Source: an uncultured Treponema sp. (GTDB lineage Bacteria; Spirochaetota; Spirochaetia; Treponematales; Treponemataceae). Taken from it: a stretch of DNA of 47,642 bases. The stretch's first letter is position 1. Every line of letters starts with the position of its first letter. The stretch covers positions 1-47,642 of the forward strand of contig CAMHMJ010000025.1 of the NCBI GenBank assembly GCA_946186185.1, read 5' to 3'. Below are positions 33,691 to 42,562 of this stretch, piece by piece. Under the pieces are notes generated by a model. The model was given only the letters and a program-made list of their open reading frames with translations. It searched no databases and had not been told where the DNA came from. A program made the position numbers and the translations under genes.

Positions 33691-34920
33691 ATGACTAATA
33701 TGGTAGAAGATATCCGTTCTTTTTTGAATGGGCAGCGCGATGCTATGGTGGAGCTTGAAGGGCTGTTGACTTCGAATCCGGCACTTGCTCCGGAAAACGG
33801 TGGGGACGGAGAGACTAAAAAGGCAGATGCTCTTGAAAAATGGCTGAAGGAAGCCGGCTTTACAGATATCAAGCGTTTTGAAGCCCCTGATTCCCGAGTT
33901 TCCAGCGGAAAAAGACCCAGCCTTGTGGTTACCATTGCCGGTTCCCCGTCCGATTATTCTATCTGGAGTATGGCGCACCTTGATGTTGTTCCTGTGGGAG
34001 ATCCAAAACTCTGGAAGACCGATCCATGGAAGGTTGTAGAAAAAGACGGAAAACTTTTTGGCCGGGGGGTAGAGGACAATCAGCAGGGGCTGGTTTCTTC
34101 TGTTTTTGCGGCTCTTTACCTCATTAAAAAGGGAATTAAGCCTTCTCATACCGTAAAACTTCTTTTTATGGCAGATGAGGAAGTGGGTTCAAAGTACGGT
34201 GTCTGCTGGCTTTTGAAAAATACGGATATTTTCAATAAAAATGACCTGATTCTGATTCCGGATGGCGGTGATCCTAAGGGTGAGACCATTGAGGTTGCGG
34301 AAAAGAATATTCTGTGGCTCAAGTTCCACGTTTCCGGCGCACAGGCTCACGGAAGCCGCCCTGACCAGGGAAATAATGCCTGCCTTGCAGCCAGCGACCT
34401 TTCCCTTCGTGTTCATGCCCTTGAAAAAGTTTTTGATGCACGGGATAAGATTTTTGAGCCGGACTATACCACAATTCAGCCGACTATGCGGTACGCTAAT
34501 GTTGAAGGCGTTAATATCATTCCGGGAGAAGATACTTTCTGTGTGGATGCCCGGATTCTTCCCTGCTACAGCGTGAACCAGGTGCTGGGTGCGGTTGAAG
34601 AAAAATGCTCTGAAATTGAAGCGGAATACGGCGTTCAGGTTTGCTACGAAGTTTTGCAGAACTCTGAAAGTCCTGCCACAAGCACAGATGCTCCGGTTGT
34701 AAAAAAACTTTCCGAAGCGTTAAAGGCTGTTCACGGAATTGATGCCCGTACCATCGGTATCGGCGGCGGAACGGTGGGAGCAGAGCTTCGCCGTGAAGGT
34801 TATTCCTGCGCAGTGTGGTCTACTCTGGATGAGTGCGCCCACATGCCTAACGAATACTGCGTTATCGACAACATGATTAAGGACGCCCAGACTCTGGCTT
34901 ACTTTTTTATGAAGGCTTAG
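33691..34920 (+). CDS. M20-family metallopeptidase
   Basis: This 409-residue cytoplasmic zinc hydrolase is of the M20 dipeptidase/deacylase group. Metal and catalytic positions are seen in MAHLDVV (His 96, Asp 98), GRGVEDNQQ (Asp near 129), ADEEVG (Glu-Glu near 162), and the late CAHMPNEY (His near 384). It would cleave small peptides or acyl-amino acids, fitting the neighbouring amino-acid importer. No strong Shine-Dalgarno precedes ATG 33691; an in-frame ATG at 33700 is an alternative. Its stop codon interlocks with that of the convergent livF gene (shared 34918-34919). Confidence 0.9.
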   Translation: MTNMVEDIRSFLNGQRDAMVELEGLLTSNPALAPENGGDGETKKADALEKWLKEAGFTDIKRFEAPDSRVSSGKRPSLVVTIAGSPSDYSIWSMAHLDVVPVGDPKLWKTDPWKVVEKDGKLFGRGVEDNQQGLVSSVFAALYLIKKGIKPSHTVKLLFMADEEVGSKYGVCWLLKNTDIFNKNDLILIPDGGDPKGETIEVAEKNILWLKFHVSGAQAHGSRPDQGNNACLAASDLSLRVHALEKVFDARDKIFEPDYTTIQPTMRYANVEGVNIIPGEDTFCVDARILPCYSVNQVLGAVEEKCSEIEAEYGVQVCYEVLQNSESPATSTDAPVVKKLSEALKAVHGIDARTIGIGGGTVGAELRREGYSCAVWSTLDECAHMPNEYCVIDNMIKDAQTLAYFFMKA

Positions 34921-35624
34921 CCGCCTAAGTATGCATCCTTCAGGGATTCGTTTGCGGCAAGGTCTTTTGCGTTGAACTCGTTTTCGATGGTTCCTGTTTT
35001 ATAAACGTAGGCCCGGTCGGCAATATCCAGTGCTTTGTAGGCATTCTGTTCAACCAGAAGAATTGTTGTTCCGTCAGCGTTAATTTTCTTGATAATCTCA
35101 AAAATCTCATCTACAAAAATAGGGGCTAATCCCATGGAAGGTTCGTCCAGCAAAAGAAGGCGAGGTTCTGCCATCAGGGCGCGACCCATAGCCAGCATCT
35201 GCTGCTCACCGCCGCTTAAGGTTCCGGCATTCTGTTTAATTCGCTCTTTTAGGCGCGGGAAGAATTCAAAAACCTTGTCCATGTCCTTTTTGATTCCGGC
35301 AGTGTCGTTTCTGAGGTAAGCCCCAAGCTCAAGGTTTTCCCGAACCGTAAGGTTTGCAAAAATGCGTCGTCCTTCCGGTACCTGAATCAGGTGATCCTTT
35401 ACGATTTTATCTGCCGCAAGGTTTGTGATGTCCTTTCCCTCATAAATTACGCTTCCGGACTGCTTTTTTATCAGGTTTGAAATTGCGTGAAGAGTTGTAG
35501 TTTTACCGGCTCCGTTTGCACCAATCAGAGTGATGATTTCTCCCTGATTTACATTGAAACTGATGCCCCGCAGCGCCTTGATTGCGCCGTAAGAAACACA
35601 TAAATCTTTTACTTCCAGCATCAT
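34917..35624 (-). CDS. livF: branched-chain amino-acid ABC transporter ATP-binding protein LivF
   Basis: This 235-residue ATPase is one of the two motors of the high-affinity branched-chain amino-acid importer. Walker A is GANGAGKTTT (near 36), signature LSGGEQQMLAMGRAL, Walker B LLLLDEPSMGLAP and switch LVEQN, all typical of LivF. It begins 2 nt after the livG stop with GGAGG inside livG, so translation is coupled. A second ATG at 35621 is possible. It is the last gene of the livHMGF operon and its stop overlaps the convergent peptidase stop. Confidence 0.94.
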   Translation of the reverse strand: MMLEVKDLCVSYGAIKALRGISFNVNQGEIITLIGANGAGKTTTLHAISNLIKKQSGSVIYEGKDITNLAADKIVKDHLIQVPEGRRIFANLTVRENLELGAYLRNDTAGIKKDMDKVFEFFPRLKERIKQNAGTLSGGEQQMLAMGRALMAEPRLLLLDEPSMGLAPIFVDEIFEIIKKINADGTTILLVEQNAYKALDIADRAYVYKTGTIENEFNAKDLAANESLKDAYLGG

Positions 35625-35626
35625 TT

Positions 35627-36421
35627 TTACGCCTCCGAGCCGAGGTATGCTTTGATTACCTCAGGATTTTTCTTGATTTCTTCCGGTGTTCCGGTTGCAA
35701 TAATGCGTCCGTAGTTCAAAACCATGATCCGTTCGCAAATTCCCATAACCAGCTTCATGTCGTGTTCAATCAAAAGAATTGTAAGGTTGAATTCTTTTCG
35801 GATGAAGGCGATCATGTCCATCAGTTCCTTGGTTTCCTGGGGGTTCATGCCGGCTGCCGGTTCATCCAGAAGGAGAAGTCGCGGTTTTGAAGCAAGAGCC
35901 CGTACAATTTCAAGCTTTCTCTGTTCTCCGTATGGAAGATTTTTTGCAAGCTCGTTCTTTTTTATGTCGATTTTGAAAAGTTCAAGGAGTTTTACAGCCT
36001 TTTCTGTCATCAGCTGTTCGTCCCTTCTGAATTTTGGTGTTCTGAAAAGAACATCTATGGGATTTGAAATTCTTGCATTGTGAAGGGCAACCCGAACATT
36101 GTCCAGAACCGTAAGGTTTCCAAACAGACGGATATTCTGGAAGGTTCGTGCGATTCCCAGCTTGTTCAGCTTTGCAGGACCTGCCTTGTTTATTACATGA
36201 ACCTTGTCGTTTGCGTCCCAGAAAGTCATCTGTCCCAGAGTCGGGGTGTAAATTCCGCTTACCATGTTGAACATGGTTGTTTTTCCGGCGCCGTTTGGTC
36301 CGATAAGGCCAACCAGTTCGCCTTCATTCAACTCAAAAGAGGCTTCACTTACGGCTCTGAGTCCGCCAAAGATGATGGAAATGTCAGAAGCCTTGAGAAC
36401 TGTTTTTTTTGCACCGCTCAT
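35627..36421 (-). CDS. livG: branched-chain amino-acid ABC transporter ATP-binding protein LivG
   Basis: This 264-residue ATPase partners LivF on the LivHM channel. Walker A is GPNGAGKTTM (near 40), followed by the LivG-type ARTFQNIRLFGNLTVLDNV, a PYGEQRKLEIVRAL signature, LLLLDEPAAGMNP and LIEHDM. Its ATG overlaps the livM stop by one base (TAATG), which indicates coupled translation. Confidence 0.95.
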   Translation of the reverse strand: MSGAKKTVLKASDISIIFGGLRAVSEASFELNEGELVGLIGPNGAGKTTMFNMVSGIYTPTLGQMTFWDANDKVHVINKAGPAKLNKLGIARTFQNIRLFGNLTVLDNVRVALHNARISNPIDVLFRTPKFRRDEQLMTEKAVKLLELFKIDIKKNELAKNLPYGEQRKLEIVRALASKPRLLLLDEPAAGMNPQETKELMDMIAFIRKEFNLTILLIEHDMKLVMGICERIMVLNYGRIIATGTPEEIKKNPEVIKAYLGSEA

Positions 36422-37443
36422 TATTTGGCCTCCTTTTTTGATTTGAAGCTTTTAATTTTTTCACCCAGCTTTTTGAAGCCGCCGGCTTTAATCCAGTTAA
36501 AGGTTTTTACAAAGGAAATTTCCCGTGTTCCCAGTAAGCCCTGTGGCTTAAACAGCATTACGATGATAAGGACAACCGGATAGAACAAAAGCCTGTAATT
36601 CTGAAGGAAGCGGAGCCATTCCTGAAGGAAGGTAAGAACAAAGGCACTCAAAATGCTTCCTGTCATTGAGCCCATACCGCCAAGAACTACGAAAATCAGG
36701 TAGTCAACGGATTTTGCAAAGGCTGCCTGGTCCGGCTTAATGAAGCCAACATACATTACGTAAAGGGCACCGCCGATTCCGGCTACAAAGCTCGCCATAA
36801 CAAAACCGATCATCTTGTATTTGAAAACCGGAATACCTGAAGATTTTGCGGCGATTTCGTCTTCCCGGACTGCCAGAATTGCACGCCCGTAGGATGAACG
36901 GATAAAATTCTGTATAAGCACCACAAGAACCGTGAGGGTAGTGATAATTACAAGAACTGCGAAACTCGGGTCGAGAGTCAGCTTTGTAGGGAATGTGATT
37001 CCGTTTGGTCCGCCGGTAAGCTTTTTCATGTTTACCAGAACTACCCGGATGATTTCTCCAAAAGCAAGGGTTACGATGGCAAGGTAGTCACCTTCAAGCT
37101 TTAAGGTTGGAAAGCCGATTAAAAAGCCGAAGAAGGCGGTAATCAGGGCTGCCAGAACCACTGAAACTGGAAGGGGAATGTGTGCGTTGTTTGTAAGAAG
37201 AATTGTTGCGTATCCCCCCAGAGCCATAAAGCCCGCCTGTCCCAGAGAAAGCTGTCCCGTAATACCGCTGATGAGGTTTACGCTGATTGCCATGATGGCG
37301 TATATTCCACCCAGGGAAAGAATACCTGCTGAATAGGCGTTTAGAACGCCACAGGCGGTAAGAAGTGTAGGGAGCGCAATAAGAACTACGGCTACAATGC
37401 TCAGTATAAGTGTATTCTGTAAAAACTGGTTTTTAATTTTCAT
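36421..37443 (-). CDS. livM: branched-chain amino-acid ABC transporter permease LivM
   Basis: This 340-residue inner-membrane protein has about eight to ten helices. LSLGQAGFMALGGYATILL and SSYGRAILAVREDEIAAKSSG (the ATPase-docking loop) are diagnostic for LivM. The tail is basic (KKLGEKIKSFKSKKEAK). ATG 37443 has AAGGAG 6 nt upstream; the GTG directly before it would be only 3 nt away. It begins 10 nt after the livH stop. Confidence 0.94.
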   Translation of the reverse strand: MKIKNQFLQNTLILSIVAVVLIALPTLLTACGVLNAYSAGILSLGGIYAIMAISVNLISGITGQLSLGQAGFMALGGYATILLTNNAHIPLPVSVVLAALITAFFGFLIGFPTLKLEGDYLAIVTLAFGEIIRVVLVNMKKLTGGPNGITFPTKLTLDPSFAVLVIITTLTVLVVLIQNFIRSSYGRAILAVREDEIAAKSSGIPVFKYKMIGFVMASFVAGIGGALYVMYVGFIKPDQAAFAKSVDYLIFVVLGGMGSMTGSILSAFVLTFLQEWLRFLQNYRLLFYPVVLIIVMLFKPQGLLGTREISFVKTFNWIKAGGFKKLGEKIKSFKSKKEAK

Positions 37444-37453
37444 CACTTTCTCC

Positions 37454-38371
37454 TTATACCTTTACCGTCTTTTTCTTACCGAAGATTCCGGTTGGTTTTA
37501 CCAGAAGAATAATAATCAGAAGGCTGTAAGAAATTGCGTCTGCAAACTGAGAATTGATGTAGCCTTTTGTGAGGGTTTCAACGATTCCCAGAAGAACGCC
37601 GCCCACCATAGCTCCCGGAATAGAACCGATTCCGCCAAGAACCGCTGCAACGAAGGCCTTTAAGCCCGGAATGTATCCCAGCATCGGGTCAACCTGAGGA
37701 TAAGCGGTTGCATACAAAACTCCGCCGGCTCCTGCAAGAACTGCACCAATCAGGAAGGTGATGGCGATGATCCGGTTTACATTGATTCCCATAAGGGAGG
37801 AGGCCTGAAGGTCGAAGGAAACCGCCTGCATGGCTTTTCCGGTTTTTGTCTTGTTTACCACAAAGTTCAGAAGAACCATGAGGACTACGCTGGAAATAAT
37901 TACAATCAGCTGAAGGTTGGAAATGGAAAGCAGTGCTCCGTTTGCACCTTTAATCAGCGAAAGGTTTACGATTTTCATCGTAGGGAACTGGCGCGGGTTT
38001 GGACCAACAAAAGGAAGAACGCGCATAAAGTTCTGAAGAATGAGTTCAACTGCGATTGCCGTAATAAGGGAGTTCAGACGCGGTGCGTTTCGTAACGGGC
38101 GGTATGCAAGTCGTTCGATGGCGATTGCAAGAAAGCCGCACAAAATCATTGCACAGGTGAAGGCGCCGATCATTCCCGGGATAGTAGGTCCCATTGCCAT
38201 CAGGACAAAGTAGCCGGCATAGGCGCCCATCATCATGATATCTCCGTGGGCAAAATTTATTAATTTTACGATTCCGTAGACCATCGTGTAGCCTAGGGCA
38301 ATCAAGGCGTAAATACTGCCAAGCGTAAGCCCGTTTACGAGCTGCTGCAGGAACATGGCAAGAGTATTCAT
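37454..38371 (-). CDS. livH: branched-chain amino-acid ABC transporter permease LivH
   Basis: This 305-residue multi-helix permease is the first gene of the operon. Motifs typical of LivH are LQQLVNGLTLGSIYALIALG, NFAHGDIMMMGAY and GKAMQAVSFDLQASSLMGIN (docking loop). AGGAGG and a nearer GAGGAA precede ATG 38371. The upstream region is shared with the divergent EAL gene. No livK/livJ binding-protein gene accompanies the operon in this window, so the cognate binding protein must be encoded elsewhere. Confidence 0.94.
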   Translation of the reverse strand: MNTLAMFLQQLVNGLTLGSIYALIALGYTMVYGIVKLINFAHGDIMMMGAYAGYFVLMAMGPTIPGMIGAFTCAMILCGFLAIAIERLAYRPLRNAPRLNSLITAIAVELILQNFMRVLPFVGPNPRQFPTMKIVNLSLIKGANGALLSISNLQLIVIISSVVLMVLLNFVVNKTKTGKAMQAVSFDLQASSLMGINVNRIIAITFLIGAVLAGAGGVLYATAYPQVDPMLGYIPGLKAFVAAVLGGIGSIPGAMVGGVLLGIVETLTKGYINSQFADAISYSLLIIILLVKPTGIFGKKKTVKV

Positions 38372-38486
38372 TATTCCTCATTCCTCCTGAGAGAAAACTT
38401 TCTATATAATATATAACCTACCTATTTTACTTTATTCGTGTTTTGTGTTCAAGATAGCTGCCTGTTAGTGTTCGTGGTTCGAAGGC

Positions 38487-38522
38487 GCGTGTCAGATGCA
38501 GTCGATGGTGCGTGTCAGGTGC
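38487..38522. repeat. direct repeat GCGTGTCAGRTGC upstream of the EAL gene promoter
   Basis: GCGTGTCAGATGC (38487-38499) and GCGTGTCAGGTGC (38510-38522) are 23 bp apart start to start, about two helical turns, and end 8 bp before the -35 box. The layout suggests binding of an activator to one DNA face; the protein is unknown. Confidence 0.5.
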
Positions 38523-38530
38523 GGATTTTT

Positions 38531-38558
38531 TTGACAAATCCCATTTATCGTGTACAAT
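38531..38558 (+). promoter_or_regulatory. promoter of the EAL gene at 38602 (TTGACA-N16-TACAAT)
   Basis: A consensus TTGACA at 38531-38536 and TACAAT at 38553-38558 are separated by 16 nt. Initiation near 38565 gives a leader of about 37 nt. Confidence 0.7.
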
Positions 38559-38601
38559 GATTGAGTGGGAAGAGTATAACATAAGGACATAAACAGCATT
38601 C

Positions 38602-40746
38602 ATGCATAAATTTTCTTTTACCACGGCAAAATTTCTTTCATCACTTATAATTGCAACGGTTCTTATTACTATTTTTTGTTTTGCCCGGGTTTCTACTCTC
38701 AAGCAGCTCAGAGATTATTCAATAAACAATTACGAAGTTGATTTTCATAAGTTTGTAAACGGAAGTATGGCTCCTTTCGAGTATGTTCCCCGCTATTACA
38801 GTCAGTTTCTGGCATTTGTTCACAATACGGCTCAGGTTGAAAGCGGAAATGTTGAACAGATTTCTGCAAATATCAGAAGAACACCGCTGATGAAGCCTCA
38901 GTTTTTTGCAGATTACGGATATATTTCTCCGGAAGGAAAGGCTGTTTTTTCTGACGGAAAACTGCGGGATATCTCAGATTCTTCAATTTTTGAAAAAATT
39001 AAGACTGATACCCGGGATGTTTTCTTTACGGATTCTTTTACCTCTGATACTCAGAAGGTTTTTGCCATTGTACAGAAAGCCTTTGGTAAGGATGAACAGT
39101 TTAAAGGATATGTCTGTGCCCTCATTCAGGTTTCCGGTTTTCAGATGATTTTGGGTTCAGTAAAAACCGGTGTTTCCGGGGATGTGATTTACATCGATTC
39201 TGAGGGAGATGAGATATACAGTAGAAATCAGATTGCGGCTTCTCTTTCGGAAAAGGAAGCCTACCAGTTTTTCCCGATTCCTATGACCACCTGGCGGCTT
39301 GGTGTTAAGCTTCCACAGAAGGCCTATCTTGAAGATTTTTACCAGCAGAGAAATACAGAAGTTCTGTTCCTTATAGTTACGGTTTTTGTTATTCTTGCAA
39401 TGCTGACGGTGGAAATGTTTATCTTCCGGTATCTTCAGAAGCGGGAAATCATTTTGAGTTCCTATGACCAGCTTACCGGACTTATGACCAGAACCCGTTT
39501 TGAAGCCCGTTCCCGTAATTTTATGAGGCGAAATCCTTCTTCCAAGGTTGTGGTAATTGAGGCGGATATCCGGGGCTTTAAATTCATAAATCAGAATTAC
39601 GGCTGTTATGCCGCAGACCAGCTGATTCACCTTTTTGGAACGAAAATCAAGAATATGTCCATTGCCCTGAAGGGCTGGTGCGGCCGCGGCTATGCAGATC
39701 ATTTTTATATCTGTGCAAAAATCGATTCAGTGCGCAATGTGATGAAAATTGTTAATCAGGAAATTAACCGGATAAACGCAGAAATTAAAAGCTCTGAAAT
39801 ACCGTTTTTTGTGAAGTTCGGGCTTTCCTTCTCTTTACCTCAAAAGGGCGAGTCACGGGAAACCATTGAATCCCTTATCGGACAGGCTTCTTTTGCAAAA
39901 GCTTCCATAAAAGATGATACTCTTACTTCCTTTGCAATTTATAATTCCAGGACAGCAGAAAAAATCCGCCGTGAGCGAACCATTGAGTCAAAAATGGAAG
40001 AAGCTCTGGAAAACGGTGAATTTTATGTTGTCTACCAGCCAAAGATTCAGCTTTCAACGGAAAAAATTGTGGGTGCCGAGGCTCTCGTTCGCTGGAAGAA
40101 CCCGACTCTCGGTCTTTTGTCACCGGATCAGTTTATTCCGCTGTTTGAAAAGAACGGCTTTGTAAAGAAGCTGGACTTCTATGTGTACGAAGAGGTGTTT
40201 AAGTTTCTGCATTATCTGAAGGAGAACAATCTTCCCCTTGTGCCGGTTTCAATCAATATGTCCCGGAAGCACAATAGTCCGGACAGATTTATACATGATT
40301 TTATGGAAATTTTCCGCCGTTACGATATTTCTCCGAGCCTTGTTCAGGTGGAGCTTTTGGAGCATTCCGTAATGGAAAAGACCGATCTTCTTGAAACCAC
40401 GGAGCTTTTGCACAAGGAAGGCTTTACGGTTGCCATTGATGACTTTGGTACCGGAGAGAGTTCCCTTACAATGCTTTCAAAGATTCCGGTGGATGTCCTT
40501 AAATTCGATAAATCCTTCCTTCAGGAATCCATGTCCGGTCCGATGGATATAAAAACACAGAAATTCATCCGCGGTCTTATTGAAATTTCAAAGGAACTGG
40601 ATAAGATGACCGTTTTTGAGGGCGTTGAAACTGAGGAACAGAAAAACTTCCTGAAAGAAAATAACTGTGACCTGGTTCAGGGGTACTACTATTCAAAGCC
40701 TCTGGTTCAGGAAGACTTCGAAAAGTTTCTGGTGAGCCACGTCTAG
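38602..40746 (+). CDS. periplasmic-sensor EAL phosphodiesterase with degenerate GGDEF domain
   Basis: This 714-residue membrane protein probably degrades cyclic di-GMP in response to an external signal. A first helix (about 8-30) and a second (about 253-275) bracket a periplasmic region of some 220 residues that looks like a Cache-type ligand sensor (PQFFADYGYISPEGKAVFSD, DVIYIDSEGDEIYSRN). The GGDEF-like domain (about 287-445) reads YADHF at its signature (near 363) and should not make c-di-GMP. The EAL domain (about 467-712) keeps EALVRW, INMSR, ELLEHS, DDFGTGESS, LKFDKS, EGVETEE and QGYYYSKP. AGGA lies about 15 nt before ATG 38602, a poor ribosome site. It is divergent from the liv operon. 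Confidence 0.92.
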   Translation: MHKFSFTTAKFLSSLIIATVLITIFCFARVSTLKQLRDYSINNYEVDFHKFVNGSMAPFEYVPRYYSQFLAFVHNTAQVESGNVEQISANIRRTPLMKPQFFADYGYISPEGKAVFSDGKLRDISDSSIFEKIKTDTRDVFFTDSFTSDTQKVFAIVQKAFGKDEQFKGYVCALIQVSGFQMILGSVKTGVSGDVIYIDSEGDEIYSRNQIAASLSEKEAYQFFPIPMTTWRLGVKLPQKAYLEDFYQQRNTEVLFLIVTVFVILAMLTVEMFIFRYLQKREIILSSYDQLTGLMTRTRFEARSRNFMRRNPSSKVVVIEADIRGFKFINQNYGCYAADQLIHLFGTKIKNMSIALKGWCGRGYADHFYICAKIDSVRNVMKIVNQEINRINAEIKSSEIPFFVKFGLSFSLPQKGESRETIESLIGQASFAKASIKDDTLTSFAIYNSRTAEKIRRERTIESKMEEALENGEFYVVYQPKIQLSTEKIVGAEALVRWKNPTLGLLSPDQFIPLFEKNGFVKKLDFYVYEEVFKFLHYLKENNLPLVPVSINMSRKHNSPDRFIHDFMEIFRRYDISPSLVQVELLEHSVMEKTDLLETTELLHKEGFTVAIDDFGTGESSLTMLSKIPVDVLKFDKSFLQESMSGPMDIKTQKFIRGLIEISKELDKMTVFEGVETEEQKNFLKENNCDLVQGYYYSKPLVQEDFEKFLVSHV

Positions 40747-40749
40747 GTA

Positions 40750-40821
40750 TTTATAAATTCTACTTCAAAATTGGCTCTCAGCTGGAACCCCGCCTACGCC
40801 AATTTTGTATTATATTTATAA
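40750..40821. repeat. palindromic intergenic element, AATTGGC family copy e (72 bp)
   Basis: TTTATAAATT...CAAAATTGGC on the left pairs with GCCAATTTTG...ATTTATAAA on the right, around a core TCTCAGCTGGAACCCCGCC. The core matches the arms of the 138-bp element at 32461. It exactly fills the gap between two convergent genes and could end transcription from both sides. Confidence 0.8.
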
Positions 40822-40829
40822 ACTTGAAT

Positions 40830-41936
40830 CTAAAAAATCGGATAGCTTTCGAAGCCGGCGCTTTTCAGCTTCAGGCTCATGGTGCCGTCGGCGTTATCGT
40901 CTACAATAACAAGATAGTATACTGTTCCGCTCTGTCTGATTTCTTCCTGAATATAGGATGCAAAGCCCTTCTGCTGAACCCGTTCTACAAAGCCTAGTGC
41001 ATTGTTTTTATCCCGGAAAAGTCCCAGCTGCAGTTTTTTGACGGCAGTGCCGGAAGCATTTTTTTCTGCTGACACATTTTCTGAAGATGCGGCATTGCCG
41101 GATGAGAGAGACTGTTTGCCTGCTGTGCCGGTGCTGTCTGCGGAAATGTTTGAAGCGCTGCCAGAGGAGTTATTCTGCGAGCTTTCAGCCGATTTACTCT
41201 GGGTATTGAATTCTTCTTCCAGCAGTGCTTTTCTTGGAAGGAAGAACCAGAAAGGGGTTGGTAAAATCTGAGCCTTTCCGCTTGCAACTGCGTTTTCCGC
41301 AGACTGAGGATATTTTTCCTGCAATTCAGAGGAATATTTTTTTTCGCCGGTTATGTACCACAGGGTAAGAAGAATCTGAGGCTTTACATATTCCATTGAA
41401 GAAAGTGTAAGATATACCTTAAGCATGGCTTCTGCTTCAATGGTCTGTGTAAGATTCTGGGCAATGGAAAGGCGGGCCCACTGTTCGTAGAGCTTTATCT
41501 GTGCCTGGATTTTTTCTGATTTTGAATTTCGTACTGCTGAATTCAGGTAGCTCAGGGCGGTTTCGCTTTCACCTGCGCAAAGGGCACAGCGAACTGCGTC
41601 TATTACAAGGGCTTCGCTGGACTTTTTTGGAAGGCCTGGTGCATCCCCTGCTGCAATACCCGCTGCGGTGGCGTAGCTTCTCTGGGCTTCACTGTACATG
41701 GAAAGCATTTCCTGAAGGTTTCCAAGATATGCGTAAAGTGCCCTTTTGTCTTCCGGAACTTTTACATTTTCCAGCTGGTTTTCAAGGTAGGTGAGGGCTT
41801 TCTGGGGAGAGCCCTGTTCCATGGCTTTGTCACAAATCTGACGGGCAGAAAGTGGATTTGAAGCATTTGACTGTGCAAAAACAGCAGAAACTGAAGAAAA
41901 AACTGCGGCAATAACAAATAAGGCGATTTTTTTCAT
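40830..41936 (-). CDS. periplasmic TPR and SPOR-domain protein
   Basis: This 368-residue exported protein has a signal peptide (MKKIALFVIAAVFSSVSAVFA). Residues about 30-200 contain TPR-like helical pairs (QKALTYLENQL, KRALYAYLGNLQEMLSMYSE, GESETALSYLNSAV). A Ser/Asn/Ala-rich linker follows (about 240-300). The C-terminus is a SPOR domain (about 300-368: LQLGLFRDKNNALGFVERVQ, YYLVIVDDN). SPOR domains bind denuded glycan strands at division sites, so a role in envelope remodelling is likely. The gene starts 5 nt after the LapA-like gene stop, with GGAG at a long spacing, so it is probably the last gene of the miaB operon. Confidence 0.85.
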   Translation of the reverse strand: MKKIALFVIAAVFSSVSAVFAQSNASNPLSARQICDKAMEQGSPQKALTYLENQLENVKVPEDKRALYAYLGNLQEMLSMYSEAQRSYATAAGIAAGDAPGLPKKSSEALVIDAVRCALCAGESETALSYLNSAVRNSKSEKIQAQIKLYEQWARLSIAQNLTQTIEAEAMLKVYLTLSSMEYVKPQILLTLWYITGEKKYSSELQEKYPQSAENAVASGKAQILPTPFWFFLPRKALLEEEFNTQSKSAESSQNNSSGSASNISADSTGTAGKQSLSSGNAASSENVSAEKNASGTAVKKLQLGLFRDKNNALGFVERVQQKGFASYIQEEIRQSGTVYYLVIVDDNADGTMSLKLKSAGFESYPIF

Positions 41937-41941
41937 TTTTA

Positions 41942-42520
41942 TTATATCTCCGCCCCGATGTCAGCCGGGGATTCTGGTTCTTCATTAGAGCTTGCGTCCG
42001 TGTCTGATGCTGCTTTTTTATTTGCTTTCTTGAAGAAGAAGGATTTTTCACCTTTTGCCGGTTTTTCAGATTTTTCTGCTTTTTCATCATTTTTTGAAGC
42101 TTCGGCTGCTGCGGCCGGTGTACTTGCGGATGCTTCGGAAGCATCTGCAGCTCCTGGTAAAACTCCAGCCTGTTCAACCGGGGATTTTGCGGCGACCCTG
42201 TCCTGTTCTATGGCAGGAGTTGCGCTGTTTTCAAGCTGCTTTTCGGTCTGCTTGTTTTTGTCAGAAGATTTCGCGCCGGCTTTGGCTTTTTTTGCTTCAG
42301 CGGCTTTTGCTTTGTCCTTTTTTGCAGAGCGGGAAAAAATTGCGGCAGGAAGGGTGAAAATTACTCCGGCGGCGAAGGAAATTATAATAGAAACAAAAAC
42401 CGGTACGTTTTCAAAGGTGTGCACAAGAAGGTTTACATTGCATTTATTATCAAGGTTGAAGCCTGCAAAACATGCCAGAAGAATAAGGCAGATTATTGTA
42501 AGAATAAGTCGTACTATCAT
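41942..42520 (-). CDS. LapA-like (DUF1049) membrane protein with charged tail
   Basis: This 192-residue protein has two membrane helices in its first 65 residues (IVRLILTIICLILLACFAGF and VPVFVSIIISFAAGVIFTLP), the layout of LapA/DUF1049 proteins. E. coli LapA works with LapB in lipopolysaccharide assembly; spirochaetes of this type generally lack LPS, so the role here may differ. The last 120 residues are low-complexity Lys/Ala/Glu, likely cytoplasmic and disordered. AGGAG lies 6 nt before ATG 42520. It follows miaB by 42 nt on the same strand. Confidence 0.72.
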   Translation of the reverse strand: MIVRLILTIICLILLACFAGFNLDNKCNVNLLVHTFENVPVFVSIIISFAAGVIFTLPAAIFSRSAKKDKAKAAEAKKAKAGAKSSDKNKQTEKQLENSATPAIEQDRVAAKSPVEQAGVLPGAADASEASASTPAAAAEASKNDEKAEKSEKPAKGEKSFFFKKANKKAASDTDASSNEEPESPADIGAEI

Positions 42521-42562
42521 AAAAAACTCCTGTGTAAGCGGCCGGGTATAGCTCGCTGTGTC

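Noticed and set aside
33471..34149. Minus-strand frames opposite galE and the M20 gene
   Set aside because: Antisense shadows of two well-supported plus-strand genes with intact catalytic motifs.
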